NCBI RefSeq assembly: GCF_040049275.1 | Contig: NZ_JBDZDT010000001.1 | Location: 62,001-126,000, forward strand | DNA from: Aquabacter sp040049275 | GTDB taxonomy: Bacteria > Pseudomonadota > Alphaproteobacteria > Rhizobiales > Xanthobacteraceae | Reading direction: 5' to 3' | Length of the DNA stretch: 64,000 nucleotides | In this document: positions 16,467-25,562 of the stretch, in pieces | Position numbering within the stretch: the stretch's first letter is position 1 | Layout: each line of letters begins with the position of its first letter | Translations under genes and position numbers: made by a program | The notes under the pieces: model-generated | What the model saw: the letters and a program-made list of their open reading frames with translations, nothing else | The model's database searches: none | What the model was told of the DNA's origin: nothing

Positions 16467-18215
16467 ATGAGCACGGGCAGCGATACCTTGGCGAAGGCCG
16501 GCGCTCAGGGGAGCCAGAGCCAGGCGGCTCCGGGCGCTCCCCCGTCCCATTCCCGCTTCTGGGAGAAGGGGCTGCCAGTGCTCGGCGTCGCGGCCGGCAT
16601 CCTGCTGGTGCTTGGGCCGTTCCTCGCCACCCTCATCCGCAGCCTGCTCTATTGGCAGCCGGACGGCTCGGTCGTCGTCACGCTGCAGAACTTCACGGCC
16701 CTGCTTGGCGATGCCCGCTTTCTCGACGCGGCGCGCAATACGCTCCTCTGCGGCGCGGGCGCGACGATCGTGAGTTGCGTGCTCGGGGTCACCCTGGCCT
16801 GGATTGTCTCGCGCACCGACGTGCCGGGCCGGTCCTGGTTCGAGGTGGGCAACCTCATCCCCTTCTTCCTGTCGCCCTATGTGGGCGCCGAGGCGTGGCG
16901 CTACCTCGCGGCGCCCGGCAGCGGCATCATCCACAAGATGGCGCAGGACTATCTCGGCCTGAAGCTGCCGTTCCTCAACATCTATGGGCTCGCGGGCGTC
17001 ATCTGGGTGCTGGCCATCTTCTATACGCCCTATGTCTATCTGTTCGTGATCTCGCCGCTGCGGCGCATGGACAGCGCGCTGGAGGATGCCGCACGCGTCC
17101 ATGGCGCCTCGTTCGGCTACACGGTCCGGCACATCACCCTGCCCTTGCTGATGCCCGCGCTGCTGTCGGCGGCGATGATCGTGTTCGTCACCAGCGCCGG
17201 CCTATTCGACGTGCCGTTCGCCCTGGCGGCCACCCACGGCATCCGCACCATTCCCACCGAAATCTATTCCTCGCTGCAATACCCCGCCGATTTCGGCCGC
17301 GCCGCCGCGTTCGGCATGCTGGTGCTGTGCCTCACGGTGACGCTCACCTTGTGGCAGCGGCACTATCTCGCCTCCCGCCGCTTCGAGACCGTGAGCGGCA
17401 AGGGCTATCGCCCACGCGTCATGAAGCTCTCGCTGGGCGGCCGCATCGTCGCGCTGACGGTGGAGGTGCTCTATATCGGCCTCGGCGTGGTGCTGCCCAT
17501 CATCGCGCTGCTCATGGTGTCGCTGCAGAGCATCTGGACCGGCAAGTTCCGCTCGGGCTACGCGACCATCGAGAACTTCACCTACGTCCTGCTCAATTAC
17601 GACCTGACCCGCACGGCCATCGTCAACAGCCTGTTCCTGGCGGTGGTCGGCGCGAGCATCGGCGTCGGGCTCAGCGTGCTGCAGAGCTATTATCTCAACC
17701 GCAGCACTTCCAAGGCGCGGGGCTTCATGGAGGCCGTGCTGTCGCTGCCCATCGGCATCCCGGGCATCATCCTCGGCCTCGGCTTCCTCATCCTCTCCGT
17801 GCGCACGCCGCTCTACAGCACCATCTGGGTCATCCTCATCGCCTATGTGGCGCACTTCTTCCCGCTGGCGATCCGCACGGTCACGGCCATGTTCGTCGCC
17901 ATCAATCCCGAGCTGGAGCAGAGCGCGCGGGCGAGCGGGGCGTCGTGGTGGCAGACCATGCGCCACGTGCTGCTGCCGCTTCTCAAACCCGCGCTCATCG
18001 CCGCATGGCTCATGCTGTTCGTGATCTTCGTGCGCGAGCTGGGCTCCACCATCCTGCTCTATGCGCAGGGCACGGAGACCATCTCGGTGGCGCTGGTCGC
18101 CCTCGGCGACCGCAATTTCGGCTTCGTGGCGGCGCTCGCGGTGATCCAGCTCGTTCTGCTGCTTTCCGCCTTCGCCCTGTTCCGCTTGACCCGCGCCTCG
18201 CTGGTGCAGGACTGA
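16467..18215 (+). CDS. ABC importer permease, two fused MetI domains (iron(III)/thiamine-type)
   Basis: 582 residues and about 12 membrane helices. Two MetI-type permease domains are fused in one chain; coupling loops are at ...EDAARVHGASFGYTVRHITLP and ...EQSARASGASWWQTMRHVLLP. This layout is that of FbpB/ThiP/PotB-like importers whose binding proteins belong to the iron-type SBP class. It forms a complete importer with the next two genes. ATG 16467 is 4 bases after the previous stop. Confidence 0.9.
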   Translation: MSTGSDTLAKAGAQGSQSQAAPGAPPSHSRFWEKGLPVLGVAAGILLVLGPFLATLIRSLLYWQPDGSVVVTLQNFTALLGDARFLDAARNTLLCGAGATIVSCVLGVTLAWIVSRTDVPGRSWFEVGNLIPFFLSPYVGAEAWRYLAAPGSGIIHKMAQDYLGLKLPFLNIYGLAGVIWVLAIFYTPYVYLFVISPLRRMDSALEDAARVHGASFGYTVRHITLPLLMPALLSAAMIVFVTSAGLFDVPFALAATHGIRTIPTEIYSSLQYPADFGRAAAFGMLVLCLTVTLTLWQRHYLASRRFETVSGKGYRPRVMKLSLGGRIVALTVEVLYIGLGVVLPIIALLMVSLQSIWTGKFRSGYATIENFTYVLLNYDLTRTAIVNSLFLAVVGASIGVGLSVLQSYYLNRSTSKARGFMEAVLSLPIGIPGIILGLGFLILSVRTPLYSTIWVILIAYVAHFFPLAIRTVTAMFVAINPELEQSARASGASWWQTMRHVLLPLLKPALIAAWLMLFVIFVRELGSTILLYAQGTETISVALVALGDRNFGFVAALAVIQLVLLLSAFALFRLTRASLVQD

Positions 18216-18228
18216 TTTGGAGGACGCC

Positions 18229-19365
18229 GTGAAAAGCGACCTGTCTCACTTCGTCACCGTCCGGGGCCTGAAGAAGACCTTCGGCTCCAACACCGTCCTC
18301 AACTCCATCTCGCTGTCGGTGGAGGAGGGCCACACCCTCGCGCTCCTCGGCCCCAGCGGCTGCGGCAAGACCACCATGCTGCGCTGCCTCGCCGGCCTGG
18401 AGACGGCGGACGAGGGCTATATCGAGATCGCCGGCAAGGTGGTGTTCGACAGCGCCAAGAAGATCAACCTGATGCCCGAGGCGCGCCAGCTCGGCATCGT
18501 GTTCCAGTCCTATGCGGTGTGGCCGCACATGACGGTGGCCGAGAATGTCGGCTTCCCGCTCAAGGTGCGCCGCATGTCCAGGGCGGACCAGGAGAAGCGG
18601 GTGCGCGTGATGCTGGACGTGGTGGGCCTCGGCGCCTGGTACGACCGCCCCGCGACCCAGCTCTCCGGCGGCCAGCAGCAGCGCGTGGCGCTTGCCCGGG
18701 CCCTGGTGCACGAGCCGCGCCTTGTGCTGTTCGACGAGGCGCTCTCCAACCTCGACGCGCAGCTCCGCGAGCAGATGCGCATGGAGCTGTCCATGCTCCA
18801 GGACCGCCTCGGCTTCACGGCGATCTACGTCACCCACGACCAGTCCGAGGCCTTTGGCCTGGCGGACCGGATCATCATCCTGAACAAGGGCCACATCGAC
18901 ACGGAAGGCGCGCCGCGCGAGGTGTTCGACCGGCCGCAGACCCCGTTCGTCGCGCAGTTCCTCGGCCTGAACGTGCAGGAGGGCGAAGTGCTCGAGACGG
19001 CGCAGGCCGCCCCCCATGGCGCGCCGCAGGACGCCGCGGGCTGGGCGCGGGTGGCCCTGCCGGGCGGCACCGCCATCTGGGGCAAGCTCGGCCACGACCG
19101 GCCCCTGAAGGCCGGCGGCAAGGCGCTCATCTGCATCCGCAAGGAGCATGTGAAGGTCAGCGCGCGGGAGGCCATGGCCGGGCGGCAGGCGTTTCCCGCC
19201 GTGGTCCGGGCCGCCTCGTTCCAGGGCCTCTCCGAGGAATACATCATCGATCTCGCCGGCATCGAGCTGCGCGCCATCCAGCCCAGCGCGGGCGTGCGCT
19301 CGGGCGACGCGGTGGCGGTCGATCTTGCGCCCGAGCAATGCATCGTGCTCGCCCGCGACGCGTGA
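18229..19365 (+). CDS. ABC importer ATPase (FbpC/PotA-type with C-terminal TOBE domain)
   Basis: 378 residues from GTG 18229, which has TTTGGAGG just upstream; TTG 18217 is less likely. Walker A GPSGCGKTTM, signature LSGGQQQR, Walker B LVLFDEALSNLD, H-loop VTHDQSEAF. The last ~130 residues form a TOBE-like regulatory domain. It energises the double-MetI permease encoded immediately upstream. Confidence 0.92.
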   Translation: MKSDLSHFVTVRGLKKTFGSNTVLNSISLSVEEGHTLALLGPSGCGKTTMLRCLAGLETADEGYIEIAGKVVFDSAKKINLMPEARQLGIVFQSYAVWPHMTVAENVGFPLKVRRMSRADQEKRVRVMLDVVGLGAWYDRPATQLSGGQQQRVALARALVHEPRLVLFDEALSNLDAQLREQMRMELSMLQDRLGFTAIYVTHDQSEAFGLADRIIILNKGHIDTEGAPREVFDRPQTPFVAQFLGLNVQEGEVLETAQAAPHGAPQDAAGWARVALPGGTAIWGKLGHDRPLKAGGKALICIRKEHVKVSAREAMAGRQAFPAVVRAASFQGLSEEYIIDLAGIELRAIQPSAGVRSGDAVAVDLAPEQCIVLARDA

Positions 19366-19466
19366 GAACAGGTTCAGGAAAGACGGGTGCTGTTGGTAGG
19401 GGCGTGCCGGCAGGACCTTTTGGGGGGCAATAGACCCTGCTGCGAGCGCTCTCAGGAGGAGAAACG

Positions 19467-20558
19467 ATGAACGTCCGTAAAACGGCCCTCGCGGCCCTCA
19501 TGTTCGGCGCCTTCGCGCTGAACCAGGCCTCGGCGCAGGAAGCGCCGGTGCTCAAGGGCGCCACGCCCGAGGAGAAGGCACGGGTGACCGCCCTGATCGA
19601 CGGCGCGGTGAAGGAGGGCAGCCTCTCCTACTGGGACACGGTGATCCAGCCCGGTACCAATGACAAGCTCGTCAAGGCCTTCAAGGAGCGCTACGGGCTG
19701 CCGGCCGCCTTCAAGGTGAACTACACCCTGTCGCAGACCGGCGAGCTCGTCACCCGCATCGAGCAGGAGCTGGGCGCCGGCCGCGTCACCATGGACGTCG
19801 CCGCCATCTCGGCGCCCATCTGGGTGTTCGAGCGGCTGGGCGCAGGCGACCTGCTCCAGTACAAATCGCCGGAATACGCCCACTACCAGAAGATCTTCGA
19901 TGCCGGCCTCGGCATGGACGGCTACTTCGCCTTCAATGGCGGGTACGTCTTCGTGCCCATGTGGAACAGCGAGAACCTGGATTTCAAGGGCAAGTCCTAC
20001 CAGGACATGATCGCCGCCGTGCCTGAGGGCAAGCTCTCCATGGGCGACGCGGCCAATTCCACCACCTTCCTCGCCACCTTCATGGGCGAGCGCACGGTCC
20101 TGCCGCCGGATTTCTTCACCAAGCTTGCGGCCAAGAAGCCCGTGCTGCTCCGCCGCTCCGAACAGCTCGCCTCCGGCCTCGTCACCGGCGAGCAGGTGAT
20201 GACGCTGTCCGGCATGCCCACCCGCGCCTACCAGATGAACCAGAAGGGCGCGAAGCTGAAGTTCCTGTTCCCCGACGAAGGCGTGCTTCTGCTCGCGCCG
20301 AGCACCTTCATCCTCACCAAGGCGCCCCACCCCAACGCGGCCAAGCTCTGGATCGACTTCATCCTCTCGGAGGCCGGCCAGAAGATCCTCACCACGGAAG
20401 AGGCGCTGATCTCCGGCCGGTCCGATTTCAAGAGCTCGATCCCCGAATACTCGCCGCCCATCGAGAGCCTGAAGCTTATCCGGATGAACTGGGGCCGGCT
20501 CACCACCGAGAGCATGACCAAGGCCAAGGCCGACTGGGTCGGCATCTTCAACCCCTGA
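19467..20558 (+). CDS. Periplasmic solute-binding protein of the iron(III)-type ABC importer
   Basis: 363 residues. The signal peptide LAALMFGAFALNQASAQE is followed by a family-1 extracellular solute-binding domain (EGSLSYWDTVIQPGTNDKLVKAFKERYGL; AAKLWIDFILSEAGQKIL). Iron-type binding proteins carry two adjacent tyrosines for Fe(III); no clear YY pair is seen here, so the ligand may be an organic anion or amide. AGGAGGAGAAACG precedes ATG 19467. It completes the three-gene importer. Confidence 0.88.
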   Translation: MNVRKTALAALMFGAFALNQASAQEAPVLKGATPEEKARVTALIDGAVKEGSLSYWDTVIQPGTNDKLVKAFKERYGLPAAFKVNYTLSQTGELVTRIEQELGAGRVTMDVAAISAPIWVFERLGAGDLLQYKSPEYAHYQKIFDAGLGMDGYFAFNGGYVFVPMWNSENLDFKGKSYQDMIAAVPEGKLSMGDAANSTTFLATFMGERTVLPPDFFTKLAAKKPVLLRRSEQLASGLVTGEQVMTLSGMPTRAYQMNQKGAKLKFLFPDEGVLLLAPSTFILTKAPHPNAAKLWIDFILSEAGQKILTTEEALISGRSDFKSSIPEYSPPIESLKLIRMNWGRLTTESMTKAKADWVGIFNP

Positions 20559-20565
20559 GATCCCG

Positions 20566-20598
20566 AGGAGCGGCGGGCGCGACCCGCCCGCCGCTCCT
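20566..20598 (+). terminator. Strong hairpin between binding-protein and flavin-reductase genes
   Basis: AGGAGCGGCGGGCG, loop CGACC, CGCCCGCCGCTCCT: a perfect 14-bp stem 7 bases after the binding-protein stop. No U-tract follows, so it probably blocks 3' decay or attenuates read-through, raising binding-protein mRNA above that of the downstream enzymes. Confidence 0.55.
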
Positions 20599-20632
20599 GG
20601 TCCGCCGCAACGGACAGTCCTGGAGACACCTC

Positions 20633-21145
20633 ATGTCCATCGCGTCCCTGCACATGGAATCGGATCGGCTGGATCCGCGCCGCTTCCGCAATGTGATCGG
20701 CTCGTTCGCCACCGGTGTCGCCATCATCACCACCGAGCTTGACGGCGCCTATCACGGCATGACCGTCAACTCGCTGACCTCCGTGTCGCTGGACCCCTGC
20801 ATGCTGCTGGTCTGCCCCCGGCGCGGTAGCGCCACGGGCGAGGCGATCCGCGCGCGCGGAGAGTTCGCGGTGAACATCCTCGCCGCCCACCAGCGCGACC
20901 TGTCGCACCGCTTCGTGAGCGCCGGCATCGCCGACCGCTTCACCGATCTCGACGTTGAATTCAGCCCCCGCGGCATGCCGCTCCTGCCCGGCGCCATCGC
21001 ACATATCTGCTGCCGCGTGGCGGCCATCCATCCCGGCGGCGACCATGAGATCGTGCTCGGGGAAGTGCTGACCTGCTCGGATGCGGACGGCCACCCGCTG
21101 GTGTTCCACAAAGGGGCGTTCGGCGCCTTCAGGACCGACGCCTGA
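20633..21145 (+). CDS. Flavin reductase family protein (FMN-binding split barrel)
   Basis: 170 residues of the HpaC/Flavin_Reduct family. Visible are RFRNVIGSFATGVAIITTE, GMTVNSLTSVSLDPCMLLVCPRR and GEFAVNILAAHQ. It would reduce flavin for the luciferase-like monooxygenase in the next gene, making a two-component monooxygenase. GGAGACACCTC precedes ATG 20633. It follows the ABC importer genes on the same strand. Confidence 0.9.
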   Translation: MSIASLHMESDRLDPRRFRNVIGSFATGVAIITTELDGAYHGMTVNSLTSVSLDPCMLLVCPRRGSATGEAIRARGEFAVNILAAHQRDLSHRFVSAGIADRFTDLDVEFSPRGMPLLPGAIAHICCRVAAIHPGGDHEIVLGEVLTCSDADGHPLVFHKGAFGAFRTDA

Positions 21146-21339
21146 GCCTCCGTCTCCAGGGGGCGAAATGCGCGAAGATTTCAGACAAAAACGAAAAGTT
21201 CAATTTCACATTTAGGACGTTTGAGACCGGCTCTCCGGCTTCTATCGTCCCTTCAAATCCAACGGGCGAAACGCGTTGAGACGCATTTCGCCAAGGGGCG
21301 GGCCGTCTCCGGCCGCCTGCCGAACCACGGAGCGATGTC

Positions 21340-22449
21340 ATGAAACTCGGTTACTTCACCATGCCGGTCCACCCCATCGAGCGGGACTGGCGCGAGACGC
21401 TGCGGGAAGACCGGGAGACCGTGATCCTCGCCGACCAGCTCGGCTTCCACGACGCCTTCATCGGCGAGCACCTCTCGGATCGCTGCGAGACCATCACCAA
21501 CAGCATGATGTTCCTGGCCTCGCTGGTCTCGGACACCAAGACCATCAAGCTCGCCACCGGCACCTCCAACCTGTCGCAGACGCACCCCACCCTCATCGCG
21601 GCGCAAGCGGCGATGCTCGACCATCTGGCGGATGGCCGCTTCATCTTCGGCATCAGCCCCGGCGCGCTGACCACCGATGCGGAAGCCCTCGGCATCCTGG
21701 ATGAAGACCGCAACAAGATCTTCGCCGAAGCCATCGACGTGATCCTGGAGATCTGGCAGCGCGAGGCGCCCTACGAGATCGACCTGCCGGACAACCGCTT
21801 CAAGGTCTCCACCAAGCGCTCCGCAGCGCTGGAGCTGGGTGTGGGCTACCTGCCCAAGCCTTTCCAGAAGCCCTATCCGGAGATCGTCGGCACGGTGCTC
21901 TCGCCCTATTCGCCCGGCGTCATCGCCATGGGCCGGCGCGATTTCCATCCTCTGTCCGCCAACTTCCTGCTGTCCAAGTGGATCAAGACGCACTGGGACA
22001 ATTACGTGGAAGGCAAGTCGCAGGTGGGCGCGAAGGCGGACCCGGCCGACTGGCGCGTGGCGCGCACCATCTTCGTCGCCGACGACGAGGCGACGGCCTC
22101 CTCCTATGCCCGGCACGACCCCAACAGCCCCTACCGGCACTATTACGGCCAGATCCACAAGAAGCTGATGCGCTCCAAGCGCCTGTTCGTGATGAAGGAA
22201 GAGCGGGACCAGCCGGACGAGGCGGTGACGCACGATTTCATCATGGACCAGCTGGTGATCTACGGCACCGTGAACAAGGTGGTGGACCAGCTTCTCGCCC
22301 TGCGCGAGCAAGTCGGCGATTTCGGCGAGATCGTCTATGCCGGCATGGACTGGGTGTCGCCGGAGCTCGCCAAGCGCTCCATGCAGCTCATGGCGGAACA
22401 GGTGATGCCGCGGGTCAACGCCGCCATCGGCTCAGCCGCCGCGGCGTGA
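21340..22449 (+). CDS. Luciferase-like (LLM class) flavin-dependent monooxygenase
   Basis: 369 residues forming a TIM-barrel of the bacterial luciferase superfamily: MKLGYFTMPVHPIERDW, GEHLSDRCETITNSMMFLA, LATGTSNLSQTHPTLIAAQAAMLDHL. It resembles the limonene-monooxygenase-like branch more than SsuD. The reduced flavin donor is probably the protein encoded just upstream. The substrate is unknown but is presumably what the importer brings in. A 194-base gap with an AT-rich patch (around 21175-21215) separates it from the reductase, so it may have its own promoter. Confidence 0.87.
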   Translation: MKLGYFTMPVHPIERDWRETLREDRETVILADQLGFHDAFIGEHLSDRCETITNSMMFLASLVSDTKTIKLATGTSNLSQTHPTLIAAQAAMLDHLADGRFIFGISPGALTTDAEALGILDEDRNKIFAEAIDVILEIWQREAPYEIDLPDNRFKVSTKRSAALELGVGYLPKPFQKPYPEIVGTVLSPYSPGVIAMGRRDFHPLSANFLLSKWIKTHWDNYVEGKSQVGAKADPADWRVARTIFVADDEATASSYARHDPNSPYRHYYGQIHKKLMRSKRLFVMKEERDQPDEAVTHDFIMDQLVIYGTVNKVVDQLLALREQVGDFGEIVYAGMDWVSPELAKRSMQLMAEQVMPRVNAAIGSAAAA

Positions 22450-22483
22450 GAACCGGCTGAAAAGCCCGGAAGACAATGCCACT

Positions 22484-22516
22484 GGCCAAGGGGCCATAGA
22501 ATATCGCCCCTTGGCC
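22484..22516. terminator. Bidirectional-type terminator hairpin between convergent genes
   Basis: GGCCAAGGGGC, 11-base loop, GCCCCTTGGCC: an 11-bp perfect stem between the convergent stops at 22449 and 22580. Outer AACCGG (22451) and CCGGTT (22516) can extend pairing. No long U-run follows. Confidence 0.55.
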
Positions 22517-22579
22517 CGGTTATGAGCCGAAAGCAGTCATCGCCCAGCCGCAGGTGAAGCTTGTAACGCTTCCGCGCGA

Positions 22580-23011
22580 TCAAGCGCGGGCGCGGGAGGT
22601 GTTCAGCGCAATGGCCGCGCGAATGAGGGCCTTCAATGCCTCCTCGTCAATCGCCTCGCCCTCGTGGAAGTCGATGGCGCGCCTCGTATTGCCATCGAGG
22701 CTGGAGTTGAAGAGGCCTGACGGGTCATCGAGCGCGGCCCCCTTGGCGAAGGTCATCTTCACGACGCTCTTGTAGGTCTCGCCGGTGCAGATCATTCCGT
22801 CGCGATACCACACCGGAACGCCTCTCCACTTCCACTCCTCGACCACCTCGGGGTCGGCCTGCTTGATCAAGGCGCGGAGCTTGGAGAGCATCTCGCCCCG
22901 CCAGTCGCCCAACTCCTTGATCATCGCATCGATCAACTGAGCGGGGGAGGTTTCCCCTTTTCCCTCCGGCGAGACGGTCGTGTTCTTCTTCATGGTTGTC
23001 GCCTTCTTCAT
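22580..23011 (-). CDS. DUF1801 domain protein
   Basis: 143 residues. After a Lys/Thr-rich start comes a DUF1801 (YdhG-like) domain: ELGDWRGEMLSKLRALIKQADPEVVEEWKWRGVPVWYRDGMICTGETYKSVVKMTFAKGA. The start is ATG 23011 with GGGAG 5 bases upstream; TTG 23023 is in frame but less likely. Function is unknown in the family. It is the last gene of a leftward run headed by an ArsR regulator and containing a second DUF1801 protein. Confidence 0.85.
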   Translation of the reverse strand: MKKATTMKKNTTVSPEGKGETSPAQLIDAMIKELGDWRGEMLSKLRALIKQADPEVVEEWKWRGVPVWYRDGMICTGETYKSVVKMTFAKGAALDDPSGLFNSSLDGNTRRAIDFHEGEAIDEEALKALIRAAIALNTSRARA

Positions 23012-23047
23012 GGTTGCTCCCAAGCCGTGCGCCTCATCCCGTCCCGC

Positions 23048-23524
23048 TCACAATCGTTCGCCGGGCAATTGGCTGGCCTGCTTCACCCATTCAGCGAACT
23101 GAGCCTCGTCGAGCTGGTCCTCGTAGATGTCGAGATAGCGTACGTCCTTCTGCTTGGAGACGCCCGGAGGAAGAGGATGCAGCGACGTCCCGCGGAAGAA
23201 AGCCACCTTTATGTATTTCGTGAAGACGTGGAGGCTGAGGAACCAGCCTTGGCCCTCGTCGGCAACGCCATAGAAGGGCGAGTTCCATTTGACCGCTTTG
23301 CGGACACCGGGGACGGCGCTCTCGATGAGCCTGTCGAGGCGTCGTCCGACATCGCTTTTCCAACCCGGCATGGCCGCGATATAGGCCTGCACGGGAGCGT
23401 CCCCGTAGCCCTTCGCGATCTGGGGGTTACCGCCCGAGAGGAGGACCGGCTTTGCGGCATCGCCGGCCTCCGCCGTCTTGCGCGGTTTGGCTGCCCGCGC
23501 CGCTTTCTTGGTCTCTCCTGCCAT
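23048..23524 (-). CDS. DUF1801 domain protein
   Basis: 158 residues from ATG 23524. A basic Ala/Lys-rich N-terminus (~30 residues) precedes a DUF1801 domain (YIAAMPGWKSDVGRRLDRLIESAVPGVRKAVKWNSPFYGV, LHVFTKYIKVAFFRG). It ends with YLDIYEDQLDEAQFAEWVKQA. It is different enough from the neighbouring DUF1801 protein not to be a recent duplicate. Function unknown. Confidence 0.85.
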   Translation of the reverse strand: MAGETKKAARAAKPRKTAEAGDAAKPVLLSGGNPQIAKGYGDAPVQAYIAAMPGWKSDVGRRLDRLIESAVPGVRKAVKWNSPFYGVADEGQGWFLSLHVFTKYIKVAFFRGTSLHPLPPGVSKQKDVRYLDIYEDQLDEAQFAEWVKQASQLPGERL

Positions 23525-23529
23525 GGCGT

Positions 23530-23751
23530 TCACGCCCGCATGCTGGCACGTCGCCCGCTGCGCCACCTGGCGGCATAGGGCAGCATGAACATGTACAGCC
23601 CGCTGAACAGGAGCAAGAAGAGCGGGACCAGCGGCGAATAGACCAACCAGAGAGGAGGCTCCCCTAGTCCCCGGGCGACGAAATTGGCGATGACGGTCAC
23701 CGTGAAGGCAATGGACAGCCAGCGATGGACCTGCCGAACCCAGGTGCTCAT
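23530..23751 (-). CDS. Small inner-membrane protein
   Basis: 73 residues from ATG 23751, which has AGGAGGTCCCACC directly upstream. Two membrane helices are predicted: HRWLSIAFTVTVIANFVA and LVYSPLVPLFLLLFSGLYMFML, with a basic C-terminal tail (ARWRSGRRASMRA). I do not recognise a characterised family. It lies between the SRPBCC gene and the DUF1801 gene in the same orientation and probably in one transcript. Confidence 0.7.
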   Translation of the reverse strand: MSTWVRQVHRWLSIAFTVTVIANFVARGLGEPPLWLVYSPLVPLFLLLFSGLYMFMLPYAARWRSGRRASMRA

Positions 23752-23791
23752 GGTGGGACCTCCTGATGATTGTTCGCCGAAGCGGCAGACC

Positions 23792-24202
23792 TCACTCCGC
23801 CCGACCCAGAACCTGCTCCAGGTTTGCAAAGAACTGCGCCCAGCCGTGCTTGGCGCCCTGGTAGGCCTGCTGCTGATCCGGCCGGAAGCCAGCCTGCTCC
23901 ATGCGCAGGTGAGTCCCCGTGCGCGAAGGGGTGAGCGTCCAGGTGACCACGCTCTCGAGACCGTAGGCCGCCCACGTGTAAGACAGCGTCCTGTGCGGTT
24001 CGACTTCCAGGACCTGACAGTCCACGGCGCCCCAGTCGGCGCGAAAGTTGAAACGATGGTCCACCACAGGCTTGAAGTCGCTCTTCATGAGCCATTCTTC
24101 GATCAGGTGCGGCTGGGTGAGCGCGCGCCAGATCTTCTCCGGCGGAAAAGGGATCTCCCGTTCGACAACGACGGAGAGCGTTTCGGACGCGCTGTTGGTC
24201 AT
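23792..24202 (-). CDS. SRPBCC/AHSA1-family protein
   Basis: 136 residues of the START-like SRPBCC fold (AHSA1 branch): VEREIPFPPEKIWRALTQPHLIEEWLM at the start, RTLSYTWAAYGLESVVTWTLTPSRTGTHLRMEQAGF, and GWAQFFANLEQVL at the end. Such proteins bind hydrophobic ligands and are often coded with an ArsR repressor. Its start overlaps the arsR-type stop (ATGA at 24199-24202), so the two are co-translated. Confidence 0.9.
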   Translation of the reverse strand: MTNSASETLSVVVEREIPFPPEKIWRALTQPHLIEEWLMKSDFKPVVDHRFNFRADWGAVDCQVLEVEPHRTLSYTWAAYGLESVVTWTLTPSRTGTHLRMEQAGFRPDQQQAYQGAKHGWAQFFANLEQVLGRAE

Positions 24203-24522
24203 TGGTCCATCCTCTTGAGCAGATCTTCGAGATCGTCGAACCGGCTCTGCCAGAAGCCGGTCATTTGGCTTGTCCAGTCGATCAGCGGCGCCAGGGCGCC
24301 AAGCTGCGCGCTGTAATGTGTCTGGCGGCCTTCGTGGCGGTCGCGCACCAGCCCGGCCTGCTTCAGAACGCCGAGATGCTTTGAGACGGCCGGCTGCGAG
24401 ACCCCGGCTTGAGCCGTCAGGGCGCCAACCGTCTGCTCCCCGTCACGGCACAGCCGCTCGAAGATGGCCCTCCGCGTTGGGTCGGCGAGCGTTCTGAAGA
24501 GCATGTCGTGGGCATTCGGCAT
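24199..24522 (-). CDS. ArsR-family winged-helix repressor
   Basis: 107 residues: LFRTLADPTRRAIFERLCRDGEQTVGALTAQAGVSQPAVSKHLGVLKQAGLVRDRHEGRQTHY is a complete ArsR DNA-binding domain. No metal-binding CxC is present, so it senses something other than arsenic or heavy metals by that route. It leads the leftward operon with the SRPBCC protein and probably autoregulates. A good promoter lies at 24555-24584. Confidence 0.92.
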   Translation of the reverse strand: MPNAHDMLFRTLADPTRRAIFERLCRDGEQTVGALTAQAGVSQPAVSKHLGVLKQAGLVRDRHEGRQTHYSAQLGALAPLIDWTSQMTGFWQSRFDDLEDLLKRMDQ

Positions 24523-24554
24523 CAGGACGCATAACTCTCCAGCTATTGATCCGA

Positions 24555-24584
24555 CCTATAACCGACGGGCTATGCGTGGGTCAA
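24555..24584 (-). promoter_or_regulatory. Sigma70-type promoter of the arsR operon
   Basis: On the minus strand TTGACC (24584-24579), an 18-base spacer and TATAGG (24560-24555) precede ATG 24522 by about 33 bases. Five of six -35 bases and four of six -10 bases match the consensus. ArsR binding here is inferred. Confidence 0.5.
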
Positions 24585-24771
24585 GCGAGAGGGATGGCTG
24601 AGGCCGCCCAGGTCCATCCGTTGCGGCACGGAGCTTCTGGTCCACGCAAAGCGGTGACATGATGCGAGCCCTTGAACCTCGACGGGAGGGGCTGTCCCCT
24701 CTTCCGCCCGCGGACGCCGGCAGGTGCCGGGCGCATGTCACCTCCGGCACCGCACCCACCGAACGGATCCC

Positions 24772-25539
<768 letters not shown>

Positions 25540-25562
25540 CCACCGAGCAGGGACCGGCGCGC

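Noticed and set aside
19467..20558. Calling the importer an iron transporter
   Set aside because: Family resemblance is to iron-type systems, but no adjacent Tyr pair is seen and the context is catabolic.
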